Shown one piece after another: positions 40,868-50,923 of a stretch of 64,000 nucleotides of DNA. A model generated the notes under the pieces. The model was not told the origin of the DNA, ran no database searches, and saw nothing but the letters and a program-made list of their open reading frames with translations. Location of the stretch: NCBI RefSeq assembly GCF_038561965.1, contig NZ_CP139348.1, positions 4,092,001 to 4,156,000 on the forward strand. Reading direction: 5' to 3'. The stretch comes from Stutzerimonas stutzeri. GTDB lineage: Bacteria > Pseudomonadota > Gammaproteobacteria > Pseudomonadales > Pseudomonadaceae. Numbering within the stretch: the first letter of the stretch is position 1; every line of letters begins with the position of its first letter. Both the position numbers and the translations under genes were made by a program.

Positions 40868-40889
40868 AGGCCCGCCATCTGGCGGACCT
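40868..40889. other. hairpin after hemY-like gene
   Basis: AGGCCCGCC/GGCGGACCT with a four-base loop and one mismatch, 11 bases past the hemY-like stop codon. No T-run. It may end the hemCDXY transcript. Confidence 0.35.
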
Positions 40890-40899
40890 GTCTAGCCGA

Positions 40900-42120
40900 T
40901 CACAAGGTAGCGGGAAGATTGCGATCGAGCAGACCGACGCCTTGCTGAAACAGACGGTTGCTGTTTTCAGTATCGCCCAGCTGGGCCAACAGGCGAGCAA
41001 GCTCGGCGCAGGTTTCCGGACGATGATCGAAACGCAGGCTCGCCTCGAGATAATCGCGCGCCTTGCCCCATAGCTCGTTACGCAAGCTCAGCCGACCCAG
41101 CGCCAGCAGCAGTACCGGGTTCTGCGGATGATCCTTGAGCCAGCCCTCGGCGTGCGCAAGCTGACGCGCCGCATCGCGGCCATGGACACGTCCGTAGCGT
41201 TCAACCAGACGATCATCGAACTGGCGTTTGATCGCTGCATACAAGACTTCCTCCGCCTTGGGCTGCGCGCCCAGTCGAGACAACCCATCGGCATACGCAC
41301 GCACCACCAGTGGCTCGCTGCGCAGCGCGCTGGGGACCGTCTGCCAACGCTGGTTCAGCCTCTCGATGCCCGCCTCGGTGGCCAATTCGGACGGCTGACC
41401 GGCCTGCTCGACCGCCGCCGTCCAGGCCAGCACTTCAAGTTCGCTCAGGCGCGCCGGCGACAGTACACGATGCTTGCGCAGCTCTGGCAGCAAGCGGCAC
41501 AACGCGGCCCAGTCCTCGAGCTGCACATAGAGTTGCTGCAGCAGCGTCAACACGTAGGGATGTCGCGGATGCTCGCTCTGCAACTCGCTGAGCGAGGCAC
41601 GCGCTTCGACATACTGGCCGCGGGCAATCTGCAGCTGCGCCTGCGTCAGGCCGATCGCCAGCGCTGCCTCGGGCTCGCGCTCGCGCGCTTTGTGCAGCAA
41701 CTCATCGCTCTGAGCGTACTCACCCAGTTCGTTAGCCGCGCGCGCCGCCCCCAGATAATGCACCAGCGGCTGGCGATCCTTTTCTGCCGCCAACTGCAGA
41801 TGACTCAACGCCGGGCCCCACTGCCCTTCGGCGAGCTCACGAAGCCCCCGACGCGATGCATTTTCGACCCGCCGTGCACGGTGCCGCCGCGACCACGGAT
41901 TGACCAGCGCCCCGGACGTCTGCAGCAGCCCCAGCAGCCAGTGCATGGCCATCGCTAGCAGCCAAAGACAGGCCACCAGCGCGAGAAAGATCCAGAAGCT
42001 TGATTCGTAACGGAACTGGTCATAGGTGATCAGCACATAGCCGGCGCTCTGACTGACCGCCCAACCGAGAAAGCCTGCAATCGCAAGCAGAAGGATGAAT
42101 ACCAACGCCAGGCGTTTCAT
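40900..42120 (-). CDS. hemY: HemY-like haem biosynthesis-associated TPR membrane protein
   Basis: 406 residues. Two N-terminal transmembrane helices (about 4-24 and 42-62) precede the HemY_N domain (VSQSAGYVLITYDQFRYESSFW) and then TPR-type helical repeats to the end. It is the HemX-HemY pair protein of the gamma-proteobacterial hemCDXY operon, not the protoporphyrinogen oxidase HemY of Bacillus. A scaffold role is presumed. Its start overlaps the hemX stop by four bases. Confidence 0.92.
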   Translation of the reverse strand: MKRLALVFILLLAIAGFLGWAVSQSAGYVLITYDQFRYESSFWIFLALVACLWLLAMAMHWLLGLLQTSGALVNPWSRRHRARRVENASRRGLRELAEGQWGPALSHLQLAAEKDRQPLVHYLGAARAANELGEYAQSDELLHKAREREPEAALAIGLTQAQLQIARGQYVEARASLSELQSEHPRHPYVLTLLQQLYVQLEDWAALCRLLPELRKHRVLSPARLSELEVLAWTAAVEQAGQPSELATEAGIERLNQRWQTVPSALRSEPLVVRAYADGLSRLGAQPKAEEVLYAAIKRQFDDRLVERYGRVHGRDAARQLAHAEGWLKDHPQNPVLLLALGRLSLRNELWGKARDYLEASLRFDHRPETCAELARLLAQLGDTENSNRLFQQGVGLLDRNLPATL

Positions 42121-43310
42121 GTGCGCTGAGCCTCCTGCGCCTCGTTCTCCGTCTCGGACTGAGGCGAAGATTCGGGCGTTTGGTCCTCATCGCGGCGTTC
42201 GCGCTTCTGCACGTAAGCCTGCAGCGCCTGCAACGCCGGTGCGAGATCAGGCAGGGTCACCTCAACTTCGCGCTGGGATAGCTTTTCGAGACGCTCTCGC
42301 AGGCCGCGGGCCTGGCCATTGTCTTCACCGAAGTGATCTTTGAGCACTGTGCTCGCCTGCTCCAGCGACTGCCGATAAACCTTTGCATTGCCGTTGAGCA
42401 CTGCCCATTGCGCCTGCTCGATAGCCAGCGACAAGGCCAGACGCACCTGCCCGAGTGTCTGCCCGGCGAGCAGCGGCTTGACGTCGCCACTGGCATCGAA
42501 GTCCACCCGCACGTAGCGCGTCAGTTCGTTAAGCCAGCGCTGCCAGCGGCTGTCCTGCGCGCTCTCCGGCAGCGCCTCGCCGTTGATGAACTCCGGCGCA
42601 AGCGCGCTGAGCTGACCGGTCTGCCCGCGCAGCGCGCCGAGTTGCAGGAACAGCCCGGTGCGGTCGAGCTCCGGCAGGCTGCGCAGCGCTTCGAGCCCTT
42701 CCAGCAGCTTCTGCCGCGTGCCGTAGGCACCCGGGTCATCCTGCTTTTGCAGAATCAGGTCGGCTTCGTGGACGAGCATCTCCGCGCTGTTCACATCTTG
42801 CATGGCCGACAGTTGCAACATGGCCATGCGCAGCAGGTGCTCGGCTTCGGCCAGGCGCCATTCTTCGCGACTGGCTCCCAGCACCTGCTCGACGCGCCCG
42901 GAAAGGCGCTGCTGATCGCTCTGCAACGTAGCCAACAGTCGACGCCGCTCTTCCAGCTCATTGGCCGAAGGCAACTGTTCCAGACGCCCCAGTCGCGCCG
43001 ACAGCTCGCGTTCACGCTCGGCCAGTTGGCGAGTTTGCTCGCCGGTACTCTGCAACGCTTCGAGCTGGCGATCTTCGCTGGCGCCAAGCTGCTGCAGCTG
43101 CCAGAGGCCATAGCCACCGAGCGCTACGCCACCCAGGCCAACCAGCAGCGCCAGTGCGGCCAGGGGCTTGCCACCGCCATGGCCACCACCATTGGCGCTG
43201 GCAGGCTTGGATGATGGTGCAGGCTTGGTGGGCTTTGCAGGCTCGACGGTTGGAGTCGGCTCGCTGGCGGGGGGTTGCAGCGGGTCTTTCTTGGAATCTG
43301 CTTCGCTCAC
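42117..43310 (-). CDS. hemX: HemX-family membrane protein (uroporphyrinogen III methyltransferase-like annotation)
   Basis: 397 residues from a GTG at 43310 with GGA upstream, starting 17 bases after hemD. The longer frame covers hemD and was rejected. A Pro/Lys/Ser-rich cytoplasmic tail leads to one transmembrane helix (PLAALALLVGLGGVALGGYGLW, about residue 48-68) and then a coiled-coil periplasmic domain. No methyltransferase motifs are present, so the common annotation is misleading. A structural role next to HemY is likely. Confidence 0.9.
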   Translation of the reverse strand: MSEADSKKDPLQPPASEPTPTVEPAKPTKPAPSSKPASANGGGHGGGKPLAALALLVGLGGVALGGYGLWQLQQLGASEDRQLEALQSTGEQTRQLAERERELSARLGRLEQLPSANELEERRRLLATLQSDQQRLSGRVEQVLGASREEWRLAEAEHLLRMAMLQLSAMQDVNSAEMLVHEADLILQKQDDPGAYGTRQKLLEGLEALRSLPELDRTGLFLQLGALRGQTGQLSALAPEFINGEALPESAQDSRWQRWLNELTRYVRVDFDASGDVKPLLAGQTLGQVRLALSLAIEQAQWAVLNGNAKVYRQSLEQASTVLKDHFGEDNGQARGLRERLEKLSQREVEVTLPDLAPALQALQAYVQKRERRDEDQTPESSPQSETENEAQEAQRT

Positions 43311-43326
43311 GTTTCCATCCTTTGCT

Positions 43327-44097
43327 TCAGGAGGCAGCCACCGCGGTATCCCGCAAGGCCGCCAGCAATGCCGCGACGCCTGCGCCGCGGCAATCCACAA
43401 TTCGTTTGGCGCCCAACTGTCGAGCCATCTCCGCCACTCGCGGACTGGGTACGAACAAGGGTAGCTCAAGCAGTTCGGGCCAGGTATCAGCCGCCAGCTC
43501 ACGCAGCGACAGCAAACCCTGCCCACTGCTGACCACCAGGCCGTTGAGCCGTTCCGAGCGGACCGCCGCGCAAAGTGCTCCGGCTGGGTAATCCAGAAGC
43601 TCGCGACGGTACAGCTCGAGAATATCGACCTGCACGCCGCGCGCGCGCAATGTCTCGGCGAGCAGCTCCCGGCCACCCTCCCCACGCAGGATCAGCACCT
43701 TAGGATCGGGCCTGGCCAGCGCCTCATCGAGTCGCGGCAACCCCAGCAATGCCTCACTGTCATCGCCGCGCTGCGGCCAGCTGACATCCAGCCTGTAGCT
43801 CTCCAGGATCGCGCCGGTTGCGGCGCCAACACTGAACCAGGCCGGGCCGAGCGGAGGTTGCGGCCAGTATTTATCGAGCAGCTCAACGCCCAGTCTCGCG
43901 GCGGGCTTGCTGACCACGATGACCGCGCAATAGCGATCCAGCTCAAGAATCGTCGCGCGCTGCTCGGGGGTTTCCGGCAAGGGCTCGATCGCCAGCAGCG
44001 GCAGACTTGCACTGTGGACCCCAGCTTCGGCCAATGACGCTGCGACCGCGCCGCATTCCTCGGCAGGCCGGGTCACCAGCAGACGCCAGCCAGTCAC
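43327..44097 (-). CDS. hemD: uroporphyrinogen-III synthase
   Basis: 256 residues from a GTG at 44097; the GTG overlaps the hemC stop region, a common arrangement. It cyclises hydroxymethylbilane with inversion of ring D. The family is poorly conserved; seen are [11 protein letters not shown] at the start, the [21 protein letters not shown] segment, [10 protein letters not shown] and the [17 protein letters not shown] segment. It stands second in the hemC-hemD-hemX-hemY operon. Confidence 0.95.
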   Translation of the reverse strand: MTGWRLLVTRPAEECGAVAASLAEAGVHSASLPLLAIEPLPETPEQRATILELDRYCAVIVVSKPAARLGVELLDKYWPQPPLGPAWFSVGAATGAILESYRLDVSWPQRGDDSEALLGLPRLDEALARPDPKVLILRGEGGRELLAETLRARGVQVDILELYRRELLDYPAGALCAAVRSERLNGLVVSSGQGLLSLRELAADTWPELLELPLFVPSPRVAEMARQLGAKRIVDCRGAGVAALLAALRDTAVAAS

Positions 44098-45032
44098 TCG
44101 TGGCCAGCCTCGCCGTAAACTGCCTGGAGAATCTGCTCGGCGCCCTGGTCCAGCAACTCTTCGGCAACCTGCACACCCAATGCTTCGGCGTCGGCGGCTG
44201 GCGCACGGCCTTCGGCGCGCAGCAGTAACGTACCGTCCGGCTGCCCGACCAACCCGCGCAGCCATAGCTGCTCTCCTTCGAGCACGGCGTAACAGGCGAT
44301 CGGCACCTGGCAACCACCGTTGAGGCGCTTGTTCAAGGCGCGCTCAGCAACGACACGGATCGCGGTCGGCGCGTGGTTCAGGCATTCCAGCAGCGCATGC
44401 AGTTCGCTGTCGGTGGTACGGCACTCGATGCCGACCGCACCCTGACCGCCAGCAGGCAGACTCTCGTCAACACTGATGCTGGAGCGGATGCGCTCACCGA
44501 AGCCAAGACGAATCAACCCGGCGGCGGCGAGAATGATGGCGTCATATTCGCCAGCATCAAGCTTGGCCAGCCGCGTGTTTACGTTGCCTCGCAGAAACTG
44601 GATTTTCAGGTCCGGGCGACGCGCCAGCAGTTGGGCCTGACGGCGCAACGACGAAGTGCCGACCACACTGCCGGGCGGCAGCGCATCGAGACTGTCGAAG
44701 TGATTGGAGACGAAAGCGTCGCGCGGGTCTTCACGTTCGCAGATGCAGTACAGCCCGAGCCCTTCGGGGAACTCCATCGGCACGTCCTTCATGGAGTGCA
44801 CGGCGATGTCCGCTTCGTTCTCCATCAGCGCCGTTTCCAGCTCCTTGACGAACAACCCCTTGCCACCGATTTTCGCCAAAGGGGCGTCGAGCAACTTGTC
44901 GCCGCGACTGACCATCGGCACCAGGCTGACCTTCAGCCCTGGGTGCGACGCCTCCAGACGCGCCTTGACGTATTCGGCCTGCCACAGGGCCAGGGCACTC
45001 TTGCGGGTGGCGATGCGAATTTCGCGAGACAT
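44094..45032 (-). CDS. hemC: porphobilinogen deaminase
   Basis: 312 residues from [19 protein letters not shown]; a TTG two codons upstream is less likely. It assembles four porphobilinogens into hydroxymethylbilane. The cofactor-binding cysteine lies in [13 protein letters not shown]; the conserved KDVPMEF and [11 protein letters not shown] motifs are present. First gene of the hem operon, downstream of algR on the same strand with 166 bases between. Confidence 0.98.
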   Translation of the reverse strand: MSREIRIATRKSALALWQAEYVKARLEASHPGLKVSLVPMVSRGDKLLDAPLAKIGGKGLFVKELETALMENEADIAVHSMKDVPMEFPEGLGLYCICEREDPRDAFVSNHFDSLDALPPGSVVGTSSLRRQAQLLARRPDLKIQFLRGNVNTRLAKLDAGEYDAIILAAAGLIRLGFGERIRSSISVDESLPAGGQGAVGIECRTTDSELHALLECLNHAPTAIRVVAERALNKRLNGGCQVPIACYAVLEGEQLWLRGLVGQPDGTLLLRAEGRAPAADAEALGVQVAEELLDQGAEQILQAVYGEAGHE

Positions 45033-45198
45033 GGACAATTCCAGAACAGTGAATTGCCGGCGATGATAACAGGCCGGACAACCAGCCTGGGTTGGCCGGA
45101 ATCAAGTAAAGGGCGGGTACGACAGCCAGCCAAATCCGCAGCAATGGGCTGGCCAGCCACGATGGCCGGCAAGCGCCAACGCGGCGGGCAGCGTTGCT

Positions 45199-45945
45199 TC
45201 AGAGGTGCTGCATCAGCTTGCGCACACCGGCCACATGGCGCCGGCTCACGGTCAATGCTTCACCTTCGAGCCCCTTGAGGAACAGCTGGAAGTGCCCGAG
45301 CGGCGTGCGCTGCAGGCGCTCGATCCGATCACGGAACACCAGCGCATTGCGGTGGATGCGCACAAAGCGCTCGCCGAACTCGTCTTCCAGTGACTTCAGC
45401 GGCTCGTCCAGCAGCACCTCACCCCCAACGTGGCGGAGGGTGACGTACTTGTGGTCGGCAATGAAATAGATCACGTGATCCAACGGAATCAGCTCAATGC
45501 CCTTGCGGGTACGCGCACTGATATGACTGCGCGGTCCGGCACCGGATACCGCCGCCGGCCGAGTCAAGGCAGCGAGCTGCACACGGTTGGGCCGCTCGGC
45601 CTTCTTCAAGGCCTCGGAGAGGTGTTCCGGGCGCACCGGTTTGACCAGGTAGCCAACCGCGCTGACCTGGAACGCCTCCAAGGCAAATTCATCATGGGCA
45701 GTACAGAAAATCACCGCTGGCGGCGCATCCGTCTCGCAAAGTTTGGCGGCAACCTGCAGGCCATCGAGCCCGGGCATGCGGATATCCAGCAGCACGACAT
45801 CGGGGCGCATTTCCTCGATCAGCGTCAGCGCTTCTTCGCCATTGCTGGCAGCAGGCTCGAGGACACGATAGCCGTCGAGATCACCTACCAGTCGGCTGAG
45901 GCGCTCGCGGGCTAGAGGTTCGTCATCGACAATCAGGACATTCAT
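45199..45945 (-). CDS. algR: LytTR-type response regulator AlgR
   Basis: 248 residues from MNVLIVDDEPLARERL at 45945. The receiver domain (1-120) has Asp7/Asp8, the phospho-acceptor Asp54 in VVLLDIRMPG and Lys in YLVKPVRPE. It is followed by a linker and a LytTR DNA-binding domain (HISARTRKGIELIPLDHV to the end). In Pseudomonas it controls alginate, type IV pilus function through fimU-pilE genes, and c-di-GMP. The ATG overlaps the algZ stop (ATGA). Confidence 0.97.
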   Translation of the reverse strand: MNVLIVDDEPLARERLSRLVGDLDGYRVLEPAASNGEEALTLIEEMRPDVVLLDIRMPGLDGLQVAAKLCETDAPPAVIFCTAHDEFALEAFQVSAVGYLVKPVRPEHLSEALKKAERPNRVQLAALTRPAAVSGAGPRSHISARTRKGIELIPLDHVIYFIADHKYVTLRHVGGEVLLDEPLKSLEDEFGERFVRIHRNALVFRDRIERLQRTPLGHFQLFLKGLEGEALTVSRRHVAGVRKLMQHL

Positions 45946-47000
45946 ATAGATCTGGCTTCCTGCGTTTGTCTCGCACATGGATAGCGTAGACATGTGTAAT
46001 GGCGGCCTTCACGGCGCTCCACGCTGAGACTCGCTAGCGGACCGAAAAGTGCCGCTAATCGTGCGTCGATGTTCTGCAAGCCCTGGCGCGTTCCGCGAGA
46101 AGCCTGCGTTTGAGCGGCTTCGTCGAACGGGTTGCTGACCACCAACTGAAACACGCCGCCGACATAATCGGCGGTTACGCTGACGACTCCTCCCTCGATA
46201 CGTGGCTGAATGCCATAGACCAGCGCATTTTCCAGCAGCGGCTGCAGCGTGAGCTGCGGAATCGGCAGATCGTCCGGTACGCCGTCGACCTGCCAGTCCA
46301 TCTGTAGACGATCGCCCAGCCGGTACTGTTCGATCGACAGGTAACGACGCGACAGCTCCAACTCGTCGCGCCAGGCCACCAACGTGCCGGGACGCGCCAG
46401 GCTCGCCCGAAAAAGATCGGACAAATCCAGCACGGCCTGTTCGGCCTTCACCGGATCGCTCGCCACCAGCGCGGCAATGCTGTTGAGGCTGTTGAACAGA
46501 AAATGCGGTCGGATACGCGCTTGCAGCGACTCGATCCGAGCCCGCAGTTCAGCCTGCTCCTGACGGCGCCATTGGCTCTGCAGATAGAAATAGCGTAGCA
46601 GCAACCCCGACATGATCAGGCTGATCAACGCATGTCGCAGGTAGAGATTGACCTCTCCGTCGCGTGAGAGCGGGCCACCGAGCTGGTAGATATCGGCCAC
46701 CGCTGTGCAGGCCAGGGTCAATCCGACCACCAGCGCACAACAGATCAGCCCGGCAAACGCGGCGCGCAGCCGCGCCAACAAGGGCCTCAACAAGCACATG
46801 GTGCCGGCCGAGAGCAGCACGATCCACTGCACGAAAAGCGAGGTCAGCGCCAGACGCATCCAGTTGAAGCTGGGCTGCATCGGCTCGGCCAGCACCAGCA
46901 CGAACACCAGTAGCTCGGCGAGCAGCACCAAGCCAAGCAAGGCCTCGGGCTGGCACAGTTCGGGGACGAAAAAGTCATCGGATACGGCAGTGGGTTTCAC
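45942..47000 (-). CDS. algZ: sensor histidine kinase AlgZ/FimS
   Basis: 352 residues from a GTG at 47000. Four transmembrane helices (residues about 20-135) are followed by a His_kinase domain of the LytS type with RPHFLFNSLNSI (phospho-accepting His) and the ATP site LTLQPLLENALVYGI. A typical G1 box is weak, as is usual for FimS/AlgZ. It partners AlgR. It is transcribed divergently from argH. Confidence 0.95.
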   Translation of the reverse strand: MKPTAVSDDFFVPELCQPEALLGLVLLAELLVFVLVLAEPMQPSFNWMRLALTSLFVQWIVLLSAGTMCLLRPLLARLRAAFAGLICCALVVGLTLACTAVADIYQLGGPLSRDGEVNLYLRHALISLIMSGLLLRYFYLQSQWRRQEQAELRARIESLQARIRPHFLFNSLNSIAALVASDPVKAEQAVLDLSDLFRASLARPGTLVAWRDELELSRRYLSIEQYRLGDRLQMDWQVDGVPDDLPIPQLTLQPLLENALVYGIQPRIEGGVVSVTADYVGGVFQLVVSNPFDEAAQTQASRGTRQGLQNIDARLAALFGPLASLSVERREGRHYTCLRYPCARQTQEARSI

Positions 47001-47206
47001 GCGCTTCAGCCTGTGGATTTACCTGCCCGGCAGTTTCCTTGCACGCCCGGACAACGGCAAGTCGGGTGCCGATCAGCCAGGGGGAATAATCCGGAATTGC
47101 CAGCCAGCGCACCCTTCGGCGCAAGGCGCGACGTACCCGACAGCTGCGCCATCCCCTGTTATCATCGCCGCCTTTCCTCAGCCTTCGGATTTCAGCGAGC
47201 GCATAC

Positions 47207-48601
47207 ATGAGCACCGACAAGACCAACCAGTCCTGGGGCGGCCGCTTCAGCGAGCCCGTCGACGCCTTCGTCGCCCGATTCACCGCCTCCGTCGAGTTCG
47301 ACAAGCGCCTGTACCGCCACGACATCATGGGCTCCATCGCCCACGCGACGATGCTGGCCAAAGCCGGTGTGCTGACCGATGCCGAACGTGACGAGATCGT
47401 CGCCAACCTGAAGGACATTCAGCGCGAAATCGAAGCTGGGACTTTCGACTGGCGCGTCGACCTGGAAGACGTGCACATGAACATCGAAGCACGCCTGACC
47501 GATCGCATCGGCGTGACCGGTAAAAAGCTGCACACAGGCCGCTCGCGCAATGACCAAGTCGCTACCGATATTCGCCTATGGCTGCGCGACGAAATCGATT
47601 TGATCCTCAACGAAATCACCCGCCTGCAGGAGGGTTTGCTGGGCCTCACAGAAGCTGAAGCGGACACCATCATGCCCGGTTTCACCCACCTGCAGACCGC
47701 GCAGCCGGTAACCTTCGGCCACCACCTTATGGCCTGGTTCGAAATGCTTTCACGCGATCATGAGCGCCTGGTCGATTGCCGCAAGCGCACCAACCGCATG
47801 CCGCTGGGCTCGGCTGCACTGGCGGGTACCACCTATCCGATACAACGCGAGATCACCTGCGAACTGCTAGGTTTCGAGGCGATCTCCGGCAACTCACTGG
47901 ACGGCGTCTCCGACCGTGACTTCGCCATCGAATTCTGCGCCGCCGCGTCCGTGGCAATGATGCACCTGTCTCGTTTCTCCGAAGAGCTGGTGCTCTGGAC
48001 CAGTGCGCAGTTCCAGTTCATCGACCTGCCCGACCGCTTCTGCACCGGCTCCTCGATCATGCCGCAAAAGAAGAACCCGGACGTACCGGAGCTGGTGCGT
48101 GGCAAAACCGGCCGCGTATTTGGCGCGCTCGCTGGCTTGCTCGTGCTGATGAAGGGCCAGCCGCTGGCCTACAACAAGGACAATCAGGAAGACAAGGAGC
48201 CGTTGTTCGACGCCGCCGACACCCTGCGTGACAGCCTGCGCGCATTCGCCGACATGGTTCCCGCGATCAAACCCAAGCGCGAGATCATGCGCGAAGCGGC
48301 GCTGCGTGGCTTCTCCACCGCGACGGACCTGGCCGACTATCTGGTACGCAAGGGCCTGCCGTTCCGCGACTGCCACGAAATCGTCGGCCATGCGGTGAAA
48401 TACGGCTTACAGACCGGCAAGGACCTGGCCGAGATGAGCCTGGACGAGCTGCGCCAGTTCAGCGATCAGATCAGCGATGACGTGTTCGCCGTGCTAACGC
48501 TGGAAGGCTCGGTGAACGCCCGTGATCATATCGGCGGCACCGCACCGAATCAGGTGCGCGCTGCGGTCAAGCGTGGCCAGGCATTGCTCGCTTCGCGATG
48601 A
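47207..48601 (+). CDS. argH: argininosuccinate lyase
   Basis: 464 residues. It splits argininosuccinate to arginine and fumarate, the last step of arginine synthesis. The superfamily signature [12 protein letters not shown], the [13 protein letters not shown] segment and the [14 protein letters not shown] segment are all present. Its TGA overlaps the ATG of the next gene. The 206-base gap shared with algZ showed no clear operator. Confidence 0.98.
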   Translation: MSTDKTNQSWGGRFSEPVDAFVARFTASVEFDKRLYRHDIMGSIAHATMLAKAGVLTDAERDEIVANLKDIQREIEAGTFDWRVDLEDVHMNIEARLTDRIGVTGKKLHTGRSRNDQVATDIRLWLRDEIDLILNEITRLQEGLLGLTEAEADTIMPGFTHLQTAQPVTFGHHLMAWFEMLSRDHERLVDCRKRTNRMPLGSAALAGTTYPIQREITCELLGFEAISGNSLDGVSDRDFAIEFCAAASVAMMHLSRFSEELVLWTSAQFQFIDLPDRFCTGSSIMPQKKNPDVPELVRGKTGRVFGALAGLLVLMKGQPLAYNKDNQEDKEPLFDAADTLRDSLRAFADMVPAIKPKREIMREAALRGFSTATDLADYLVRKGLPFRDCHEIVGHAVKYGLQTGKDLAEMSLDELRQFSDQISDDVFAVLTLEGSVNARDHIGGTAPNQVRAAVKRGQALLASR

Positions 48602-49143
48602 TCGTACCCGGCCGATGCATTTCGGTGGTTGGCTGTTCGGGTGCCGGCAAGACCATGCTGTCGCGCCGTCTGGCGCAGCAGCTCGGTTATCGCCATATCG
48701 AGCTGGATTCGCTGTTTCATCAGCCAGACTGGCAGCCGCTGCCCACCGAGCAATTTCAGCAGGCAACCCGTGACGCGCTGCAGGGCGACAGCTGGGTCGC
48801 AGAAGGCAACTACTCGGCCGTGCGCCCGCTGATACGAGAACGTTCGGACATGGTGATCTGGCTGGATCTGCCACGCCACAAGGTGATGCGCCAAGTCATC
48901 TGGCGCACCCTGCGGCGCCTGGCCTGCCGGGAGGAATTGTGGAATGGCAACCGCGAACGCTGGCGCAATTTATTCAAGCTGAATCCGCGCCAATCCATCC
49001 TGGCCTGGTCATGGACGCGCCACCCGGTGTACCGGCAGCGTTATTCCGAGGAAATGCGTAACGCACCGCCATCCTGCCGATACCTGCGCCTGGATTCACG
49101 GCAGGCCGTCGATGCCTTTCTGGCAGACCTGCCGTCCCGTTAA
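48598..49143 (+). CDS. P-loop adenylate kinase-like/topology modulation protein
   Basis: 181 residues. Walker A GCSGAGKT at 12-19 is followed by [21 protein letters not shown] and [11 protein letters not shown]. This is the pattern of the FlaR/DNA topology modulation group of small kinases. Reaction and substrate are unknown. Four-base ATGA overlap with argH suggests coupling, but the function need not be related. Confidence 0.8.
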   Translation: MIVPGRCISVVGCSGAGKTMLSRRLAQQLGYRHIELDSLFHQPDWQPLPTEQFQQATRDALQGDSWVAEGNYSAVRPLIRERSDMVIWLDLPRHKVMRQVIWRTLRRLACREELWNGNRERWRNLFKLNPRQSILAWSWTRHPVYRQRYSEEMRNAPPSCRYLRLDSRQAVDAFLADLPSR

Positions 49144-49165
49144 ACCTTCTTGAGGGCTTGCCGCA

Positions 49166-49645
49166 ATGTCCCTGAACATTCGCCCGGCAGTACGCGCAGA
49201 CGCCGCACTGATCCTACGCTTCATCACCGATCTGGCCATCTACGAGAAGGCCGAGCATGAGGTAAAGACCGATGTCGCTGGCATCGAGAACAGCCTGTTC
49301 GCCGAGGACGGCACCGCCCATGGTTTGATCTGCGAGCTGGACGGCGAGCCCATCGGCTATGCGGTGTACTTCTTCAACTACTCGACCTGGCTCGGCAAGC
49401 ACGGCCTGTATCTGGAAGACCTGTATGTCACTCCGCAGCAGCGCGGCGTAGGCGCTGGCAAGGCGCTGCTGCGCCATCTGGCCAAACTGGCAGTGGCGCG
49501 CGATTGCGGTCGCTTCGAATGGTCGGTGCTGGACTGGAATCAGCCGGCCATCGACTTCTACGACTCCATCGGCGCCAAGCCCCAGAACGAGTGGATCAGC
49601 TACCGTCTTACCGGCGACGCGCTGCAAGATTTCGCAGCAGGTTGA
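49166..49645 (+). CDS. GNAT-family N-acetyltransferase
   Basis: 159 residues. The GNAT fold is seen with the acetyl-CoA pyrophosphate loop QQRGVGAGKALLRHLA and the preceding strand LEDLYVTP. It resembles the diamine/thialysine acetyltransferase subgroup (YEKAEHEV start and the WNQPAIDFYDSIGAKPQNEW segment). A small amine or amino acid is therefore the likely acceptor. It lies 22 bases after the kinase-like gene. Confidence 0.88.
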   Translation: MSLNIRPAVRADAALILRFITDLAIYEKAEHEVKTDVAGIENSLFAEDGTAHGLICELDGEPIGYAVYFFNYSTWLGKHGLYLEDLYVTPQQRGVGAGKALLRHLAKLAVARDCGRFEWSVLDWNQPAIDFYDSIGAKPQNEWISYRLTGDALQDFAAG

Positions 49646-49686
49646 TCAACCGTTCAAGCACGTCTGCCTCAGATTCCGGAGAAGCG

Positions 49687-50832
49687 ATGCAGCCGCGCAA
49701 ACCTCGCCTGCCCTTTGCCAACGCCTGGCTCTTCCCAGCGGCGACGTTGTATGCGGCGTTCCTGCTGCCCTGGTCGGTCCTCACTCTGCTTGGACTGGTC
49801 CCCGCCCTGCCCGGACTGGCGACATCCTCCGGTCACGCCCATGAAATGCTGTTCGGCTTCGCCCTGGCGGTGGTCGCCGGCTATCTGCTCGGCCCGCAGC
49901 CACTGTGTTTTACCCTGATATTGCTTGGCTGCTGGGCATTGGCGCGCGTGAGTTTTCTGCTTTGGCCGGGTTCCTGGCTGGCGCTGGCGAGCGCCGCCGC
50001 CTTTGCCGGCGCCCTAGCCTGGAAAGTATTGCCACGCTTTTTCGGCGCGGCAAAGAAGTGGCGCAACCAGACGGTCGCGCCGGCGGTTGCTGGGCTCGGG
50101 CTGCTCAGCGCGATCGCCAGCAGCGGCTTCGGCGCCGAAATCGATCGTCTCGCCCTACTGCAAACCCTGCTGCTGCTTGCCACCTTGATGTTCTTCATGG
50201 GCGGACGAATCATCGCGCCGGCGATCGCCGGCTATGCGCAGAGCCAGGGCTGGCGACTGGACGCCCGAGTCCAACCGCATATCGAGGGTGCAGTGCTGAT
50301 CCTGCTCGGGCTCGCACTGCTGTTGAATCTGCTGCCCTGGCCGCTCGCCCAGCAACTGACCGCTGCCGTACTGATCAGCGCCGGCGCGCTCACGACCATC
50401 CGCCTACTGCGCTGGCAGCCGTGGCGCTGCGCTCGCCCGGACCTGCTGATCCTGCTGCTCGGCTATGCCTGGCTCGCGCTCGGGCTGCTACTTTTCGGTC
50501 TGGCCACAGTGCTGCCGCGATTGCCGCTCAGTGCGACGCTGCATGCGCTGAGCGTCGGCGCACTGGGCAGCCTGACCTTCGCGGTGATGGCGCGCACGCG
50601 ATTGATCTACCGTTTTCGCGATCCCGCGGAGCAAAGCCGGATTCAAGCCATGGCGCTGCTGATCAGCCTGGCTGCGCTGGCGCGCGTGCTGCCGACGTTG
50701 CTGGATCGACGACCAGGCTGGCTGCTACTCGCCGCAGGCTGCTGGTCATTGGCCTTTCTGGCGTTGGCACTGCTGCTCTGGCGTTGTCGTGATGTGCACC
50801 CGGACAGCGCCCGCGGCAGCGCCGACCGCTAA
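49687..50832 (+). CDS. nnrS: NnrS family haem-copper membrane protein
   Basis: 381 residues from MQPRKPRLPFANAWLFPAA, with GGAGA upstream; the frame opens further up inside the GNAT gene and was rejected. It has about twelve hydrophobic segments. The NnrS features GHAHEMLFGFALAVVAGYLL and ALSVGALGSLTFAVMARTRL are visible, with conserved His residues. NnrS proteins bind haem and copper and protect against nitric oxide. No nir, nor or nos gene is near. Confidence 0.93.
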   Translation: MQPRKPRLPFANAWLFPAATLYAAFLLPWSVLTLLGLVPALPGLATSSGHAHEMLFGFALAVVAGYLLGPQPLCFTLILLGCWALARVSFLLWPGSWLALASAAAFAGALAWKVLPRFFGAAKKWRNQTVAPAVAGLGLLSAIASSGFGAEIDRLALLQTLLLLATLMFFMGGRIIAPAIAGYAQSQGWRLDARVQPHIEGAVLILLGLALLLNLLPWPLAQQLTAAVLISAGALTTIRLLRWQPWRCARPDLLILLLGYAWLALGLLLFGLATVLPRLPLSATLHALSVGALGSLTFAVMARTRLIYRFRDPAEQSRIQAMALLISLAALARVLPTLLDRRPGWLLLAAGCWSLAFLALALLLWRCRDVHPDSARGSADR

Positions 50833-50923
50833 GTCATCAACCGGAACTCTCGGGCATTACGCTTGACCTACATGCAGCCGGCGGCGAATTGCAGCCGCGC
50901 CTCTCGCACTCATCGAGGCCTGC

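Noticed and set aside
42117..43310. HemX as a uroporphyrinogen methyltransferase
   Set aside because: The sequence is a membrane-anchored coiled coil without SAM-binding or tetrapyrrole methylase motifs; the label is a family naming artefact.
43311..43685. Upstream extension of hemX
   Set aside because: It covers the 3' part of hemD in another frame and lacks any similarity to HemX proteins.
44098..44313. Upstream extension of hemD
   Set aside because: It overlaps hemC in another frame and is Arg-rich shadow sequence; GTG at 44097 fits the family start.
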